The notes under the pieces are model-generated. The model made no database searches and had not been told where the DNA came from. It saw nothing but the letters and a program-made list of their open reading frames with translations. Both the position numbers and the translations under genes were made by a program. Shown one piece after another: positions 1 through 20,348 of a DNA stretch of 64,000 bases (position 1 is the first letter of the stretch; every line of letters starts with the position of its first letter). The stretch is from Nymphaea colorata (taxonomy: Eukaryota > Streptophyta > Magnoliopsida > Nymphaeales > Nymphaeaceae), in contig NC_045146.1 of NCBI RefSeq assembly GCF_008831285.2, positions 24,383,703-24,447,702 on the forward strand, given 5' to 3'.

Positions 1-567
1 ATTATGGTATTACCAACGATTCAATAAAAAGAAAGCAAATTGATGGTTGCCACACTCGCACCTAAGTTATGTTAATTGGTGCAGCGACTGTTCTGAGGAG
101 TGTATGTGACACCAAGCATTATGCTTAGAATCTAGATACAGAAATGAACATGTAAGCTAGCTGTTTCAGTGTACAGTTGTCCTGCACGCTGGTTATGCTT
201 ACCAGAAAAAGTGCCTAGGCTATGGGGAATGTACTACTTGGTCCAATTTTAAGTGCTTGATGTAGGGGATATGGCTGGGTCTTTTCGTTTTCTGGGAGAT
301 TGGGCAACCTAGGAAAAAGACTACTTGTTCCAATTTGAAATGCTCAATGTAAGTGGCAGGTTTGCCATCGCCCACATCCACTAAACTGTTTTTTCCTTTT
401 TTAGTTACTACAGTAAAGCTTCACAGAAACTGTTCTACCATATGTTTTTGTCTGATATTGAATGTATAGCTAAGTTTGAATAACTCAAGGAGAGGCTTTG
501 TTGGTCCTGCTCCTTTAGTGTTTCTTCTGAAAGTTTTTGGACTGATGTTGGTTATTCTTGTGTTCAG
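1..567. other. Left-edge sequence without a recognised exon
   Basis: T-rich sequence with no ORF that resembles a known protein. If the exon at 568-627 is real, this would be intron sequence of the same plus-strand gene. Confidence 0.3.
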
Positions 568-627
568 AGGGAATCGCGCCGTGAAGAACAGAAAGCTGCT
601 GCTGAAAAGAACGTTGACACTGGCTGA
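568..627 (+). CDS. Possible terminal exon of a plus-strand gene entering from the left
   Basis: A T-rich stretch ending in TTCAG is followed by an open stretch of 19 codons and a TGA. The short peptide is very rich in Glu, Lys, Arg and Ala (RREEQKAAAEKNVDTG at the end), like a charged helical C-terminal tail. I do not recognise the protein and found no convincing upstream exon in bases 1-567. The exon could also be chance. If real, the rest of the gene lies left of the window. Confidence 0.3.
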   Translation, partial: RESRREEQKAAAEKNVDTG

Positions 628-1500
628 AGGGATCATATCAGTCTGTTCTTGCCCCTTTCATCTCTTTTCTTGCACCAAACAAAATTTTGATCTTGTTTAG
701 GATAAACAAATTTAGTTATTGAAAGCCAGCTTTAGATTGACCCTGAATCATCATATGTATGAAGCACATTTTCATATACCTACCATTTGCAAATTGCCCA
801 GCTTCCTTGATGACTTCTTTCGTTCCAACTTATTCATCAATCCAGACAGATGAATCAGAATGTCTGCAGCTTGGGTAGAGAACATACATCAGGGGGTAAA
901 GTGAGCTTGGGCATCTTTCTTAGCTAGCTAGGTCTGCGGACTGAATTCAATACCTTGGGTATGTATTGCTCCCTGGATGGTCAAAGTAAGAGAGAAACTT
1001 GCTGGTAGAAACTGGATTTTTTCTCTGAGAACTGAAATAAGGTACATGTACGTATTTATTCTCTGCTGACAAAATTTTACGTCGGAAAAATTCAGTGATG
1101 AATCTTTTGGAGAACAAATTGATTTCACTATTGGACATTGACCAAAAATGGCGCGTGAGATGAGAAATAGGACATTGTGCATTACCGGTTCTTATTATCT
1201 TGTATCGACTGAAATTGGTCTGATGCAGGTGTGCACTAGTGATGTGGTGGTTAGCATATGGAGATTGAACTTGTGACTGAACAATGCAAATTTGAGAGAA
1301 TGCCATGCCATTTTCAGATGTTGTCACTCCGTATACGGGCCTGTATACAGGCCTATCCGTATTCTAATGACATGCAAAGTTCAAGAGTTGATGACGGAGG
1401 GTTAGTTGTGAATAAGACCAAGTCCTTAAGCCCTTTAAACTTCAGCAATAACAAGGCTCAACAAAAGGCTACTTTATGAGTCGAGTGTTGGAAGCTTGTG
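628..1500. other. Spacer, nothing recognised
   Basis: No coding exon, RNA gene or clear repeat seen. The first part may be 3' UTR of the gene whose last exon may lie at 568-627. Confidence 0.4.
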
Positions 1501-1775
1501 CACGACTTACTTGGGCTCTCCTCTCTCAAGGTGACCTTCAGGAGTACCACCTTGGGGATATCTTAATCAAGTTGGAAAAGAAATTAGCCAAATGTAAGGG
1601 GGATCTACTGTCTTATGCCGGTAGGCTGGATGCAAGCATTTGAATTGCCAAGGAACTTTGGGCACAGATGGAAAAAGGTACGGCTGCTTTTCTTGGGCTG
1701 ATTCTCAGCCACAAAACCAATCGCTTAATTGCTTGGAAGTCTCTTTGCAAACCTTAGAAGGGGGAGTACGTATGA
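1501..1775 (+). mobile_element. Decayed LINE (non-LTR retrotransposon) reverse-transcriptase fragment
   Basis: Translating the plus strand across frames gives TYLGSPLS, then ILIKLEKKLAKCKGDLLSYAG followed by RL, then IAWKSLCKP. These match in order the C-terminal reverse-transcriptase block of plant LINEs (YLG-PL, then LA-W/CK---LSYAGR, then AWK-VC-PK-EGG). Stops (TGA, TAG) and at least one frameshift interrupt it, so it is dead. Its ends are not defined, and no poly(A) tail or target-site duplication was seen. Confidence 0.6.
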
Positions 1776-1933
1776 AGTCAATGAATTTCTCTAGTCCTTG
1801 ATCATTACATTCTTATGAAAAGATGGATTTCTGGAGAACATGAATAGAAGTAAAATCTTATTTGGAAAGAACCGGGTAACATAATCTATTTTGGTATACT
1901 CTGTGTACTGTTCTCGGTGCATGTAAAAGGTAT

Positions 1934-3183
<1,250 letters not shown>

Positions 3184-3192
3184 CTATATATA
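3184..3192 (-). promoter_or_regulatory. Candidate TATA box for the UBC gene
   Basis: On the minus strand the sequence reads TATATATAG, 140 bases upstream of the UBC start codon. The distance suits a short 5' UTR. If a 5' UTR intron exists, the true promoter may lie further right. Confidence 0.35.
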
Positions 3193-6100
3193 GGGACGAT
3201 ATGGGTGCAAGCCAGCGGAGGGCATTCGTCTCATTCAAAGTTTGTCTGAGAATAGATGCCAAGAAAAAAGCAGCAAGGCAGGATCCTTCTGTGCATTTCT
3301 GTGGTGTTCATATGTGCTGCAGATGAATGGAATGCCAGAAAGGTGATGTAGACTTATGAAAAGGTATGCAAGAAGAAAATTTTACTTGCGATTGTCTAGA
3401 ACCTTCAGGTCATCGATTCCTCGAAAAAGGCTATATAGTCTGAATGGAAATCCTTTGAGGATTGGCACTTTCAATGTAGACCGTCATTGTGGATGACAAA
3501 TTGGTCCAAATTTCAAACTGAGGTTAACAGGTATTTTCTTGAAGAAGCAATCCACATGTCAATTAGGAAATTCCAAATGGCTAAGAACCCTCATATAGTA
3601 AGATCTGGCCTAATCACATCCAGAGTCAGTCTTGAACGTGCTTTCAAAAAGACAAACTGAATCCGAATATAACTACCTTAAGATCCGTTGTCTTAATAAC
3701 ATTCATATTTGGATTATCAGGAGTTTTAGATTCCGATTAAATTCATATGAAAACGGAATGCTAAATCAGGATTTGACTAGTAGTTGGATCTTTTGGGTTT
3801 TTTTCTTCCTGCAAGAAAGCCTCGTATATGTGCAGCTTGCTATAGATTCATGCATTTGTACCCACAGATGAAATGGTAAGAACAGATGAAGACGTATAAA
3901 AATAGGTTTGAGAAGCCACGCATCCTAGAGCAATGAACGGTTATCAAACAGATGTTTATGTCATTATGTGCAAAGCCTTAAACGTTAAAGTTGATTCGTC
4001 TGAATGGCGACTCAAGTATATTGGAGGTGCAAATGAAAAAGGCATGTAGAGAAAAAGACGACTCCAGTTGATGCATACTTTCGGACGGAACATAAGCGTC
4101 AAGTTTTCATCACGATCTAAGCACAAATTTTACGATTTGTGTGCTTGCGTGCGCCTTTGAAGTCAATACTTGAAGGTTCGGTGCTCACATTTGGTGTGAG
4201 AAAAGAATGGAAATCAATGAGAGTGACATAAATATTCACTAAAAAGTGTGAATAAATTAGCAATAGCTTCCAGCAAATGTTAATGCGTTCGCTCTAGCTT
4301 GACCTTTTACGGGGAGAGGGTGAAGCTTTTTGGGTTTCAAAGCATGCATGGTGGAGAACAGGATTCGCCCAGGATTAACTGTAGTTAGGTCACGCTACCC
4401 AACAAAAAATATCAAAGCCCAAGGGCCAGCATATCAGATATGGTCAATGCATTAAAATAAGCTTCTTCAATGGTCCAAAAGAATGATATTCGTTCTTAGC
4501 TTTAGAGTATGGGCATGGAATCCATGCGCCCACTTCTCCTCGTCAGAGATAGGCCTCTAAGACAGAATCTCATGTAGATCAAGCAAAATTCCACGAGAGG
4601 ACAAGCCTAGGTTCATCATCATGAAGACACATGCGCCTCATTCAATACGTTGCCTCTACCACCGTTAAAAAAAAAAAAGCTTTGTGAAATGCACTATTCC
4701 CCTTGCTTTTGCTTCCTGCCCAACCATTCCTTTCTACATCACGACAATCTTTGTTCTTGAAATCGGAGTTCGTTTTCTCTTGCAGTCATCGTCCCTCTCG
4801 GTTGCTATACCAGCAACTTTTCCCGGGCCAATGTTTTACCATCTTTTTAAAAGCTAATCACTGGAATCCTTTTGCGACGTTGATCAGTCTTCCTTCTTTC
4901 TGTTTCCTTTTTCCTCTTTGAGTCTCCAAGTTGAGGCTGCCGCATTGAGAAGCTTCTCTTCATTCCTCCTAAGCGGAGCATATGTAACATTATTATGTTT
5001 TCTCAAACATTCCCCTTAATGGTCTGCTTAATATGATGGTTGAAGAACCACCGCCCTTGTTAGTAGGGCCGAAAATTGAACTTAGTTGGCCGGTCAACCT
5101 GGCTCAGCTCATATCAAGCTCCTATCCGCTTGATTCACTTGAACTAATGAGACGAACACAGGCTGGGGACCAGTTATAGTTGAGCACAACAGCTTGTTCC
5201 TCGTCCACCAGAGCTTTTACAGATTTAGCCAAGTCATCTATCATGAGGAAAAAAACTCAGCCGTATTCTGATTAGGCACTTGGCTTTGCGGGGCTAATGA
5301 GACATCCGCACCAAAGTGAAATATCATGAAAAACCGTAGGCTTTCCAGGCTCATTAGGCAAAATTGTCTCACTAATCAAGTGCTCCTAAGAAGGAAAAAG
5401 TTTACAGCTTACAGTCCGACGCCCCCAATTAGCATGATACTTTCACAATTTCCGCAGAACATCAGCCAAGCTTTTCTAAACAGAATACCATTCCTTCTCA
5501 ACTAAAGCAGACGCGCACGCTAGATAGACGAGGGAGAGACCCGTTGAGACGATAACTACGCCTCTAGCAAGGCCTCGAACATGCGAATCACAGAGAAGCT
5601 TTTGTTTCAAGCGTACAAAACGAGGCTACAACACATTTCAACGACTATACAACTTTGTGATTCTTCTCTGACTTATCCAAATCGGAATCTGAGAAAGTTC
5701 AATAATACATGCAAAACAAACACACCCAGCTGTCAATATAACTAGGTTCATGCTCCCCACGAAGACATATCAACCCAATATCACAACGTACAGAGTCCAC
5801 GGGAACGAAAAGGAGTTCAGGTCAAGAAAATCAGAGTAGAAAAAGAGGGGGTGCATCCACAGACTCGTAGCAGCCTTTTGACAATCTGGAAAGCGGACAC
5901 ATTAATCACCAAACCACCTACCAATTAAGAAAACGACAAACACCAGAGCATGTACAAAACGCCAGCAGAGAATACAACCATGCAAAAATTGTCAGAGTGA
6001 TGCAGCAGAGAGGAATATAAGCAAGAAACAAACCACTATCAAATAAAAAACTACCAAGTGATTTATCTGAACAAAGCTGTTGCCAGAAGATGTCAAACCT

Positions 6101-6400
6101 TGCAGTTGTCTAAATAAAGATACAGAATATGAATATAACATGTCCATATGCTGGAAAAACAGTTCCAATGGGATCTTTTACGTCTGTCAATGACCAGAAG
6201 CTAAACCCAGATGGCGACCCGCGACCACATGTGAGTTGCACCATGACATCACCAAAGACTCGGAGAAACAAATCACCTGATGACTTCAAAGCTCTAGTAG
6301 TGTCAGTCGACTATACACCAAGACCTGGTTCCTCAGAATCTTGAGAAGGGAGTCTGAGGATTAATGGTTGGTTCGGTCCATCCACTTCGACATATCTTGA
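3193..6400. other. Spacer between UBC 5' end and ROP 3' end
   Basis: No gene recognised. The left part is upstream sequence of the UBC gene. The right few hundred bases, just before the ROP stop at 6401-6403, must include the ROP 3' UTR, but no poly(A) site could be fixed. Around 5270-5393 two ends share a loose inverted similarity (TTAGGCACTTG against the reverse of CAAGTGCTCCTAA), possibly an old short inverted-repeat element; the match is weak. Confidence 0.4.
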
Positions 6401-12463
<6,063 letters not shown>

Positions 12464-12472
12464 CTATTTATA
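12464..12472 (-). promoter_or_regulatory. Candidate TATA box for the ROP gene
   Basis: Minus strand reads TATAAATAG, a near-perfect plant TATA box, followed downstream by a long CT/GA-rich leader towards the ATG at 11754, as is common for plant 5' UTRs. Confidence 0.5.
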
Positions 12473-13768
12473 TTGTTTAATTTTTTATTTAATTAAATAC
12501 TGCTTAAATTGTAGTCACCCACCTAAATTTGTTGTCCCAACGTGGCCATGAGAAACGGACAAGGTCAACGTGGGCTCGCCCTTTTTCGGTCAAGTTGAAC
12601 CCACACATAGATGGGTGCGGACCCAATTCCACTTACATATATTCGAGCCAACAACACATATTGTTACCCTTTTTAAACAAAGGACTTGATACTGGATCGA
12701 GCCCATGGATTTAATTTGTTTGGACCAAAACAAGGCATTTAAACACTATTTTTAAAAGATGTTGTGACTCCAACCTTTTTAATGAGTTCGTTTAAGATCA
12801 CATTCGTTGCTTTTGTACTTTCAAAACTTTATGAGAGAGATCCACTTGAAAATGTTTCACTATTCTTATCCCCAAGTATTATAATCATATAAAATTTTTG
12901 TCTTTTATTAAGTTTTATTTGAACATTTAAAAGATTCACAGCTTCTTTCGTGGTAAATCTTTTGTTTTGTTTTTTTTTTCACCCTGCTATTACTATGTGA
13001 AAAGTACATTCATGTCTGCATTTAATTCATGTGGATGGGACTTGGGTATCTCTTGTTGGAGCTTTAATGGATCTAGGAGATCAAGTCCATGAGTTCCAGA
13101 ACCGGACCTGCATATTCCCAGACCGGACGAACACTGTTCAGATTTTATACCTAAAACGCCTAATGGATCCCCGTATTCTTTAACCGGATCGGGACCCACG
13201 CCTACTAGTTCCAACCTGGACCTGGGTCCGGTTTGAAACTCTCGGGGTGGGTTTGGGATCCTGATGTAAGAAAGCACCAACAACTTGTAAATGCCTTTGT
13301 CCTGTCGGCCAACTGAAATCAATTTTCAAATTTATATTTTATGAAATAAAACAAAAGAAATTATTATAGTACGGGGAGTGACTTGCACCTTTATCTTTCA
13401 CGTACAAAAATTCAGCTAAAAAAAATATATGTATAATGACCACGTGAAATTACGTGTACGTACTCCAACAATTTTTTCATGTTCATGAACGAAACGCGCT
13501 TGTTTAATTTTAATTATCCAAAAGCATTAATGTTTATTTAAGAAAAACTGTTTTTAGTACAAAACCCCAAGATTATTCCACTTTCAAAATTTGGTTTGCT
13601 TCGCCGAACCAAAACAAAAAAAAAAAAAAAAAAAGCTTGTGTTAATAGAAAGTGTCATTAAAAAAGTGCATGAGTTTTTTTAGTGGATTTGGTGTCGGTG
13701 GTCATTCAATTAATTATGAGAGATAAAATGAATAACTTAAATCTCATTCGTATTTATATAAACTTATG

Positions 13769-13851
13769 ATTCAATTCTTTAAATCATTTAATGTAAATGT
13801 AACAACACATAATTCAATTCTTTAAATCATTCAATGTAAATGTAACAACAC
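13769..13851. repeat. 43-bp tandem duplication
   Basis: Two adjacent copies of a unit starting ATTCAATTCTTTAAATCATT and ending GTAAATGTAACAACAC, differing by a few bases, in the ROP-MCM10 spacer. Confidence 0.85.
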
Positions 13852-15298
13852 TTTCAACTCATTCAATTAACTATAAGTGATGGGGTCAAAAATATGTACA
13901 GATTTACCGACATTACAACAAAAGATTTTATGAGTTGATCACACCAACAGTAGCTCTCCTATTGTGATATTATGTAAAGGATAAAAAATGTCATATTTTT
14001 TTTATCTTAAAGGTAGATGTGACCTAGTAAGCTGGTTATAAACCCAAATGTCCATCAAAAAATGATAATTGGTTCAACTTTCGTTAATCGATACAAATGT
14101 GCCACCTATAGTAGTCGCTGCAGAAACTAACCCTTTTAATTTCTGAAAATGTGAAGAGAATGGCCTACTAATCTGGAAATATTATATCTTTTATAGCCTG
14201 TGTTTTTAACATAGAAAATTTGGAATCCTACATCACGTAGGGATGGTAAAAAAGCTAGTTAGGCTTTTGGAAGTCAAGGCATTTCCTTGGCAGTATGCGT
14301 AAATGAAGTCACATGCATGGGATCCGTTGAATCTCTCTCTCTCTCTCCCTCTCTCTATTGAACAAGACAAGAACATGGTGTCTCTCTTTTTTAGAGGATT
14401 TTCTTCTTGGATGATTGGAAAGATAATGATAGGTGTTGTATATGTGAAATACAAAATGTAACATGTGGGTCATCCAAGAAATATAGAATGTCGTTTGTCT
14501 AAGTTTTATTAACTTATGCTCTACATAGCACAACAAATATTAACCAATCATGTTAATTGCGCTACGTAGATGAAAGCGACCCTTACTTCGATTCTCATTG
14601 GTGTTACTCCGATCAATTACAAACACAGGATGAGCGATACTCTAATTGACGAGTATAGTGCTCTCTACCCATGTCTTGAGGGAATGAGCTTGACTCGCTT
14701 GTGCTCCCAAACGATAGTGTTAATTGCTTTTCTTATTTTTTTAATTAAAAAATGTTAAAATAATTTGAATTTCGTTTATAAAAAATATTTAAAAACAAGA
14801 TAAATTAACCCATATAGGCCAATGCCCATCTTTACTAGGCAATGGGAATGAGCATGGTTCAAATGATTAAAGCAATCAAGCTTTTCATTCCTAGTTTGAA
14901 ATATATTTCCTTGGAGGGCGCTCACTAAGCCTTTTTCGAATTTCAAATGTTCAAATTATTTGCGCTCCACTCCATGATACCTTTCATTCTTTGTCTTCCA
15001 AAGTACAAGAAGAAGATTAAACTAAAAGGTTCGCTTTCGGTATTTGAAACTTGAACGCGAAATTCACGAACTGGTCTCCAAGCCGCATGATTTTTGCGAA
15101 AGGTCGGATCTATCTGCTTTAAACATAAAGCAACTTTATTTGATTCAAGTAGCCAAGTGGATGGATCTCTTATGAGTACCATTAATTAAAGCAAAGCAGC
15201 TTCACAAAGCCGGTTCCCTCTTTTGATGTTCACACTAGAAAGGTGAGGCCAATAAGTGGTTGATTTTTGGTATCTTTATGAGTGTTATTATTAAGGGT

Positions 15299-15489
15299 TA
15301 TTTGGCAGCTGGAACATTATGTGAGTCTTTCACGAATATGCCACAAAAATTGAAAGACGCTTAATTCTAATACTAATGTCGCATGTATTTTTGGAACGAC
15401 GCTTAATTCTAATACTAATGTCGCATGTATCTGATTGAATTTTTGGAACGGATTTATAAAGTTTTCACAGAGTGTTCCAACTGTCAAAT
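15299..15489. mobile_element. Candidate MITE with 26-bp imperfect terminal inverted repeats
   Basis: The left end reads ATTTGGCAGCTGGAACATTA then TGTGAG. The reverse complement of the right end reads ATTTGACAGTTGGAACACTC then TGTGAA. That is 21 matches out of 26. Length is about 190 bp with no coding capacity, as expected of a MITE. Inside is a 42-bp tandem duplication (15356-15397 and 15398-15430; core CGCTTAATTCTAATACTAAT). No clear target-site duplication was found, so the superfamily is open. Confidence 0.55.
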
Positions 15490-17684
15490 GTGGTCTAATT
15501 GTTTGATTGGGTAGAACAACAATGCTTTAGTTGGCATGTCCTATCATGATGAGGAAGTTGCCTAAACTTAGAGTGGTCACACCAAATTTGTAGTAATGAC
15601 ATGAGATTTCTCTCCCAAATGCATCCCATCCTCTTCCAAACTGAAGGCAAGTCCAGTTGGCCCCTTCTTTACTCAATCACACATGGGACCAACCATTTGA
15701 CTTGCTTTCACATTTTCTGGATCATGGGGTTCCAATTGGATTACCAATTGATCACCAGCTTGCAAATGCTCAGAAGCATTCTTTCTTAGCCTGGCTGAGT
15801 GACAACTTTGCCATTTAAGGCAAGTTTAGGTCACAGTCAAACACTGGAATTGGGAAGAAAACTCAGGTTTCAATCATAAACCCCCCCCCCCCCCCCTCCC
15901 ACCAAAAAAAGAAAATTATTCATAAAAAGATATTTTATTTTTGTTCCGAAATATGCAAATCATGTTTCAAAAAATGGTTAAAAAAACACTAAATTTTCAC
16001 AAAGCTATGTTTTTTAGGGTATCAAGTAGACCTAGGCATCAGGCCAAGATAAGAGTCGGGACCAGATCGGTCCGACGCCCGAAACCTGAGCCCAGGCACA
16101 TGCCCGATACTCGATACTTGAGCCAGCCCGATTAAATATATATATATATATATAATAAATGTTTAACATAAATTATATTTTTAATAACAAAATATATTAT
16201 TATTAAATAAAAATAATGAAAAAATAAAAAAATTTATTTGGGCCTAACCGAGCCCATCAAGCCAATCAGGGCCAGTTTTTTCAGGCCCGGCCCTAGGCCT
16301 GATCAAGTCGGGTACCGAGTACCCAGGCTCATTGCCTAGGCTTAGTGTCGAGGAAACACAATCTTAATCTTCTTGCCCTAGGGTAAGCAGCAGGAAGAAA
16401 AACATATCTACCTTAGAAAATATTTTTGAGAGGTAATTTTATGCATGTGACCTTATGACCCATCAATCAAGTCGATCAGACACCTCCTCATCAGTTTACA
16501 TAGTCTTCATATTTACCCGATCTACGTATTTTATGAGCTTGATACGTATATAAGCTGAGATTATTCGTGAGGTGACATCAAAGTTAATCCAACTCACATT
16601 TGAGACTTAAAGTGCAATGGAAGTCATCTTATTAAAGCAAATCCAAGGACTGACCCTATTAACCAGAAGGATCCAGACCTGTTCCACCTGGATCCAACCC
16701 ATGGCTGGGCCCCATTGACAGCCCACTGAGCTAGGGATATTAGTTTTATTCAAGCAGATGGTGGTTGGGAATAAAATTATTGACTCCTGAAAGAATATGG
16801 ATGCTTGTGGTGGTGTTGATGGAGCAAGTCTAGGGACCAAAATACTTGAAACAGACATGGCCCCATTACCTTACCTGCCTCCCTTCACTAAATTATGTGC
16901 CCCCCCCCCCCCCCAGCTTTATGCCAAGAATTTGGATCTGGGATAACCAAATTTTGATCAACCAAACATATTTAAAATGTCTTTGAAAAAAACAAAAAAA
17001 TTATATAAAAATTTAAATAAAGGAATAAAATATATTTAAAAATTAGTTTTCTTTTTCTTTTTTTACCCATGTCGACATCAGCACCCACACCCCCATGTGA
17101 TAATGCTTTCTATGGAAGACTTGTTTGAAAATATAAATCTTTTTATATGTTTGAAGATACCCGTGTTGCTCACATAAGTAGCAAAAACGACGGCCAATAT
17201 GAAACGAGTTAGAGCTGATGTCACACTCAGTTTCCGCCAATGTGAAAGAGAAAATGATTTCATGATAAAGTTCGTGAAAAGGATTTTGTATTTGGATCGT
17301 CGCCATGTGGGGAGAAAATCTTGATTTGTGTGCCCCAAGCAAGATTCAGCGCCGCAAGAAAATGTGAATCCTCCATGCATGTATATGTATATGATGATTT
17401 TACGTCAAATTTATATATTTCGTGTTTCAATTTTCATTCAAACTCTCGATAATCCTTGGAAAGAAGGATACCTTATTTATCCAAGTCATTTTGGTAGACT
17501 TGGTTTGAGTGGCATGAATATCGCAGGACTAAGTATATCGGATGCCTCATACTAAACACCAACGCAGTCCCTTCAAACCTTGAAGAATACACCAACGCAG
17601 TCCCTTCAAACCTTGAATAAGGGTTTTGATTTTGTCTCGCTTACCCAAGCCAACAAGTAAAACATGACTTGAATTTATATAGAA

Positions 17685-17830
17685 GGCTTCCCCCTCCTCC
17701 ACCCCATTTTGAACTTTTTAAAAATATGAGTTTGGGGCCTATTGTGAAAAAATTCAAAAATTTATATTTAATTTATCTCCGGACAATTTGGCCCCTTCCC
17801 CTCAAATGGCAAAATCTTGGCCCTGCCCCA
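17685..17830. repeat. GGCCCC-flanked AT-rich interspersed repeat, copy 1
   Basis: Shares with 40130-40320 a layout of GC-rich GGCCCC blocks around an AT core of AAAATT/TTTATA words. It looks like the common plant interspersed repeat of that composition. Boundaries and class are uncertain. Confidence 0.3.
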
Positions 17831-20348
17831 GGTGGTGTGGGAAGCCATCCGAGATATTCGATCACACTGACAAACGCGATATCGTACTTGACCCTGTCTT
17901 GATGTGGTCCGAGACACAATGCACCCAAATGTCTAACTTGTTTTCTCTTTACATCAGTCGTGGGGTTTCGAACTTTTGACCTTCTTCAACTACTTGAATG
18001 CAACGAAATGTAGTCTGGTGGAAGGAGCTCAAAAACAACGCGCACAAACTCCGTTGGTTCCGCGAACTAATCGCCTGTCCCACTAGAGCAGGTCGCCTAC
18101 TCTTTCTTGTCCTTGCGTTGTTATCAAATTGAATGATAAAGATTGATGTCAACCTTCACCAGATTATAAAACAGATCGTGTTACTTAACATTGAAGTCTG
18201 TTAGCTCATGGCCTTAATTAATGATTCTAGCAACTTCACAAGCAAGGAACATAGCTAGCTTAGTCTCCACAGCTCATCAACTTTATGATCTCCTTTCCGA
18301 AAGTAAGTTCTTTCTGTTACTTTGCGAGATTCGAACTCCAATATCGGTTGTCTGTTAATTGACTTTTCATCTTCTTTTGCATTTTTTTAAAATTGGCGAC
18401 AAGTTTGCATCTGCTTGCCTTTGGTGAAAGAAATACTAATGAATGATCCAAAGAGGTTGGTAGGAAGGCAATGGCTGTCATGCAAGCGGGGCATGGTTCG
18501 ATTCTCATGGGCAACATTTTTTACACGAGCCGAAGCTATAAATGAGCTGATCTTAGTTAAGGATGATCGAATACCGGATTTTATTATTCTGTTTCTTTCA
18601 AACACATTCAAGAAAAGCGCTTTTCATCGCCATTCATATTCTCGCCATAATTCCTCTGCATGACAATGATGTGCTTCAGGAGTACACAGTACATCCGTGA
18701 ATTGCAGCTGTTAGAAGGCAACCTAGCGACCTAGAGATGGATAACAAAAGATTGTCGTTAGTTTGATTCTGCGGAGAACGTCTGCGTGGAGGTAGGCCCT
18801 CCACCTTTATTTCAAGAAATGGTTGTCCTTAGTTTGATTCTAGTGAACACTTTTCTAAGCCACAAATGAACCCGAATCCAAAAGGAGCTCTGCACTTCGG
18901 GAGTGGATGCCAACAGTTATTTTATGACAGGGTTATTCCCTCTGACTTTACCATTTGTCATTTTTTTGTTGCATAGTTGCAGATCATGGCACAATGACTA
19001 GAAAGATTGAAGCCAGTAAACCGCGGACTCACATCTAAACTATATCTGTTCGAAAGATAAGTTGTGGGAAGACAGAACCGGGCCAGTTGTATTAATATCA
19101 ATAAATGTTCTGCAACAACGTACAGTAACTTCAATGCATCAAAAAGCAGCCCAATCTGGACTTCCTTCCACCTTTTCTGGAAGGAAAGAGTGGCAAAATG
19201 AGCAGGAATAGAATCTAATATTACAGTCGCGACTTTAATTTCCTGTAATTAGGCATGACAGCTCTGTAGAGAGACTTATCTGTTCTTTAGGTTTTTGTTA
19301 CAGCAATGTGAATTGCTAATGTCCTTCAAAATCCTCTCCCAGTGTTTCCATTCACTGGCTTTCATAATCTAGCTGCCAAACCCCACCCCACCCCGCCCCT
19401 CCACAAACCCAAAATAAATAAATAAATAAAATTCAAAAAGAAAAAAACAATGATAAAACAGCTATGCCTTCCAATTGCATATGGGTAGCTTGCCCTCTGT
19501 AGACACTGAATATATTTATCATGAACCATGCCGGTGAAGTGGAGTTCAGCCATCCAACAGAAGTCTCATTCTCCACTTGGAGTTAATCTTTGTATGTTCT
19601 TTAATGCACAGAATATGTAAACATTATTTCGTTTCTAATGTGACATTTTCCATACTAACAGCAAGACAGCCACCGCCCAGAAATCCTCAGTATCTCTTGT
19701 TGGAAGCCCTAACCTTCCCCAAATCAGCCAACGAGTCTCTGAGAGCTTCCTTGGAATGTTTCGCATTAAAGAGTTCGGTAGGGGAGAGGGGTAATAGAGT
19801 TTGCCTTTAAGGAAGACCCAGATATTTGATGAGGAGATATTCTATGTTTGGGGTCATTACCCGGTATAACCTTAGATGATTTTAATAAACAAATAAATAA
19901 ACTTTCCTTAAAAGGCTTTTGATCCGAACCAGGTACCTGTGACAAGCTTCAAGACGAGCTCCAACTTAGTTCACCTTGTCTACGTTTCCGCTCAGTTCAA
20001 CTTTTTGTCTGGACCACACCAATCAGCCAAATCCATTTTTTGGGTCCGAAGGTCATCCATGACCACGAAAGGTTTTTTCATGAACCGGAGATGAATAATC
20101 CAGGATTTCTCAACGACAAGACGGACAGATTTCCGCAAGAATGATAATAGATTATATATAAAAACCGAATTATTTGTCTATTTTAAACCGCATTGGCATT
20201 TACAAGAAAAAATTTCTGAAGCAACCGGCTTCCTTAAAACAGGAAATCAATGGCTCAGAGTCTTCGTGCCGCCAGTTAATTGTAAATTCTGACTGACGAT
20301 CGACCATAGCAGATGGAAAATGGCGACCATCAGCGATCACTCTTAATC

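Larger units (their letters stand above)
12473..20348. other. Repeat-rich spacer between ROP and MCM10
   Basis: Nearly 8 kb of mostly AT-rich sequence with no recognised gene. It holds a 43-bp tandem duplication (13769-13851), a short inverted-repeat element (15299-15489), C homopolymers near 15882-15899 and 16900-16914, and CCGG/CCCGA-rich interspersed repeats around 13080-13260 and 16030-16340. A GGCCCC-flanked AT-rich repeat lies at about 17685-17830. Near 18490, GGTTCGATTC resembles a pol III B box, but no matching A box was convincing. Confidence 0.6.

Noticed and set aside
18400-18560. Possible tRNA-derived SINE (GGTTCGATTC at about 18494)
   Set aside because: A B-box-like word is present, but no acceptable A box at the right spacing, no tail and no second copy in the window.
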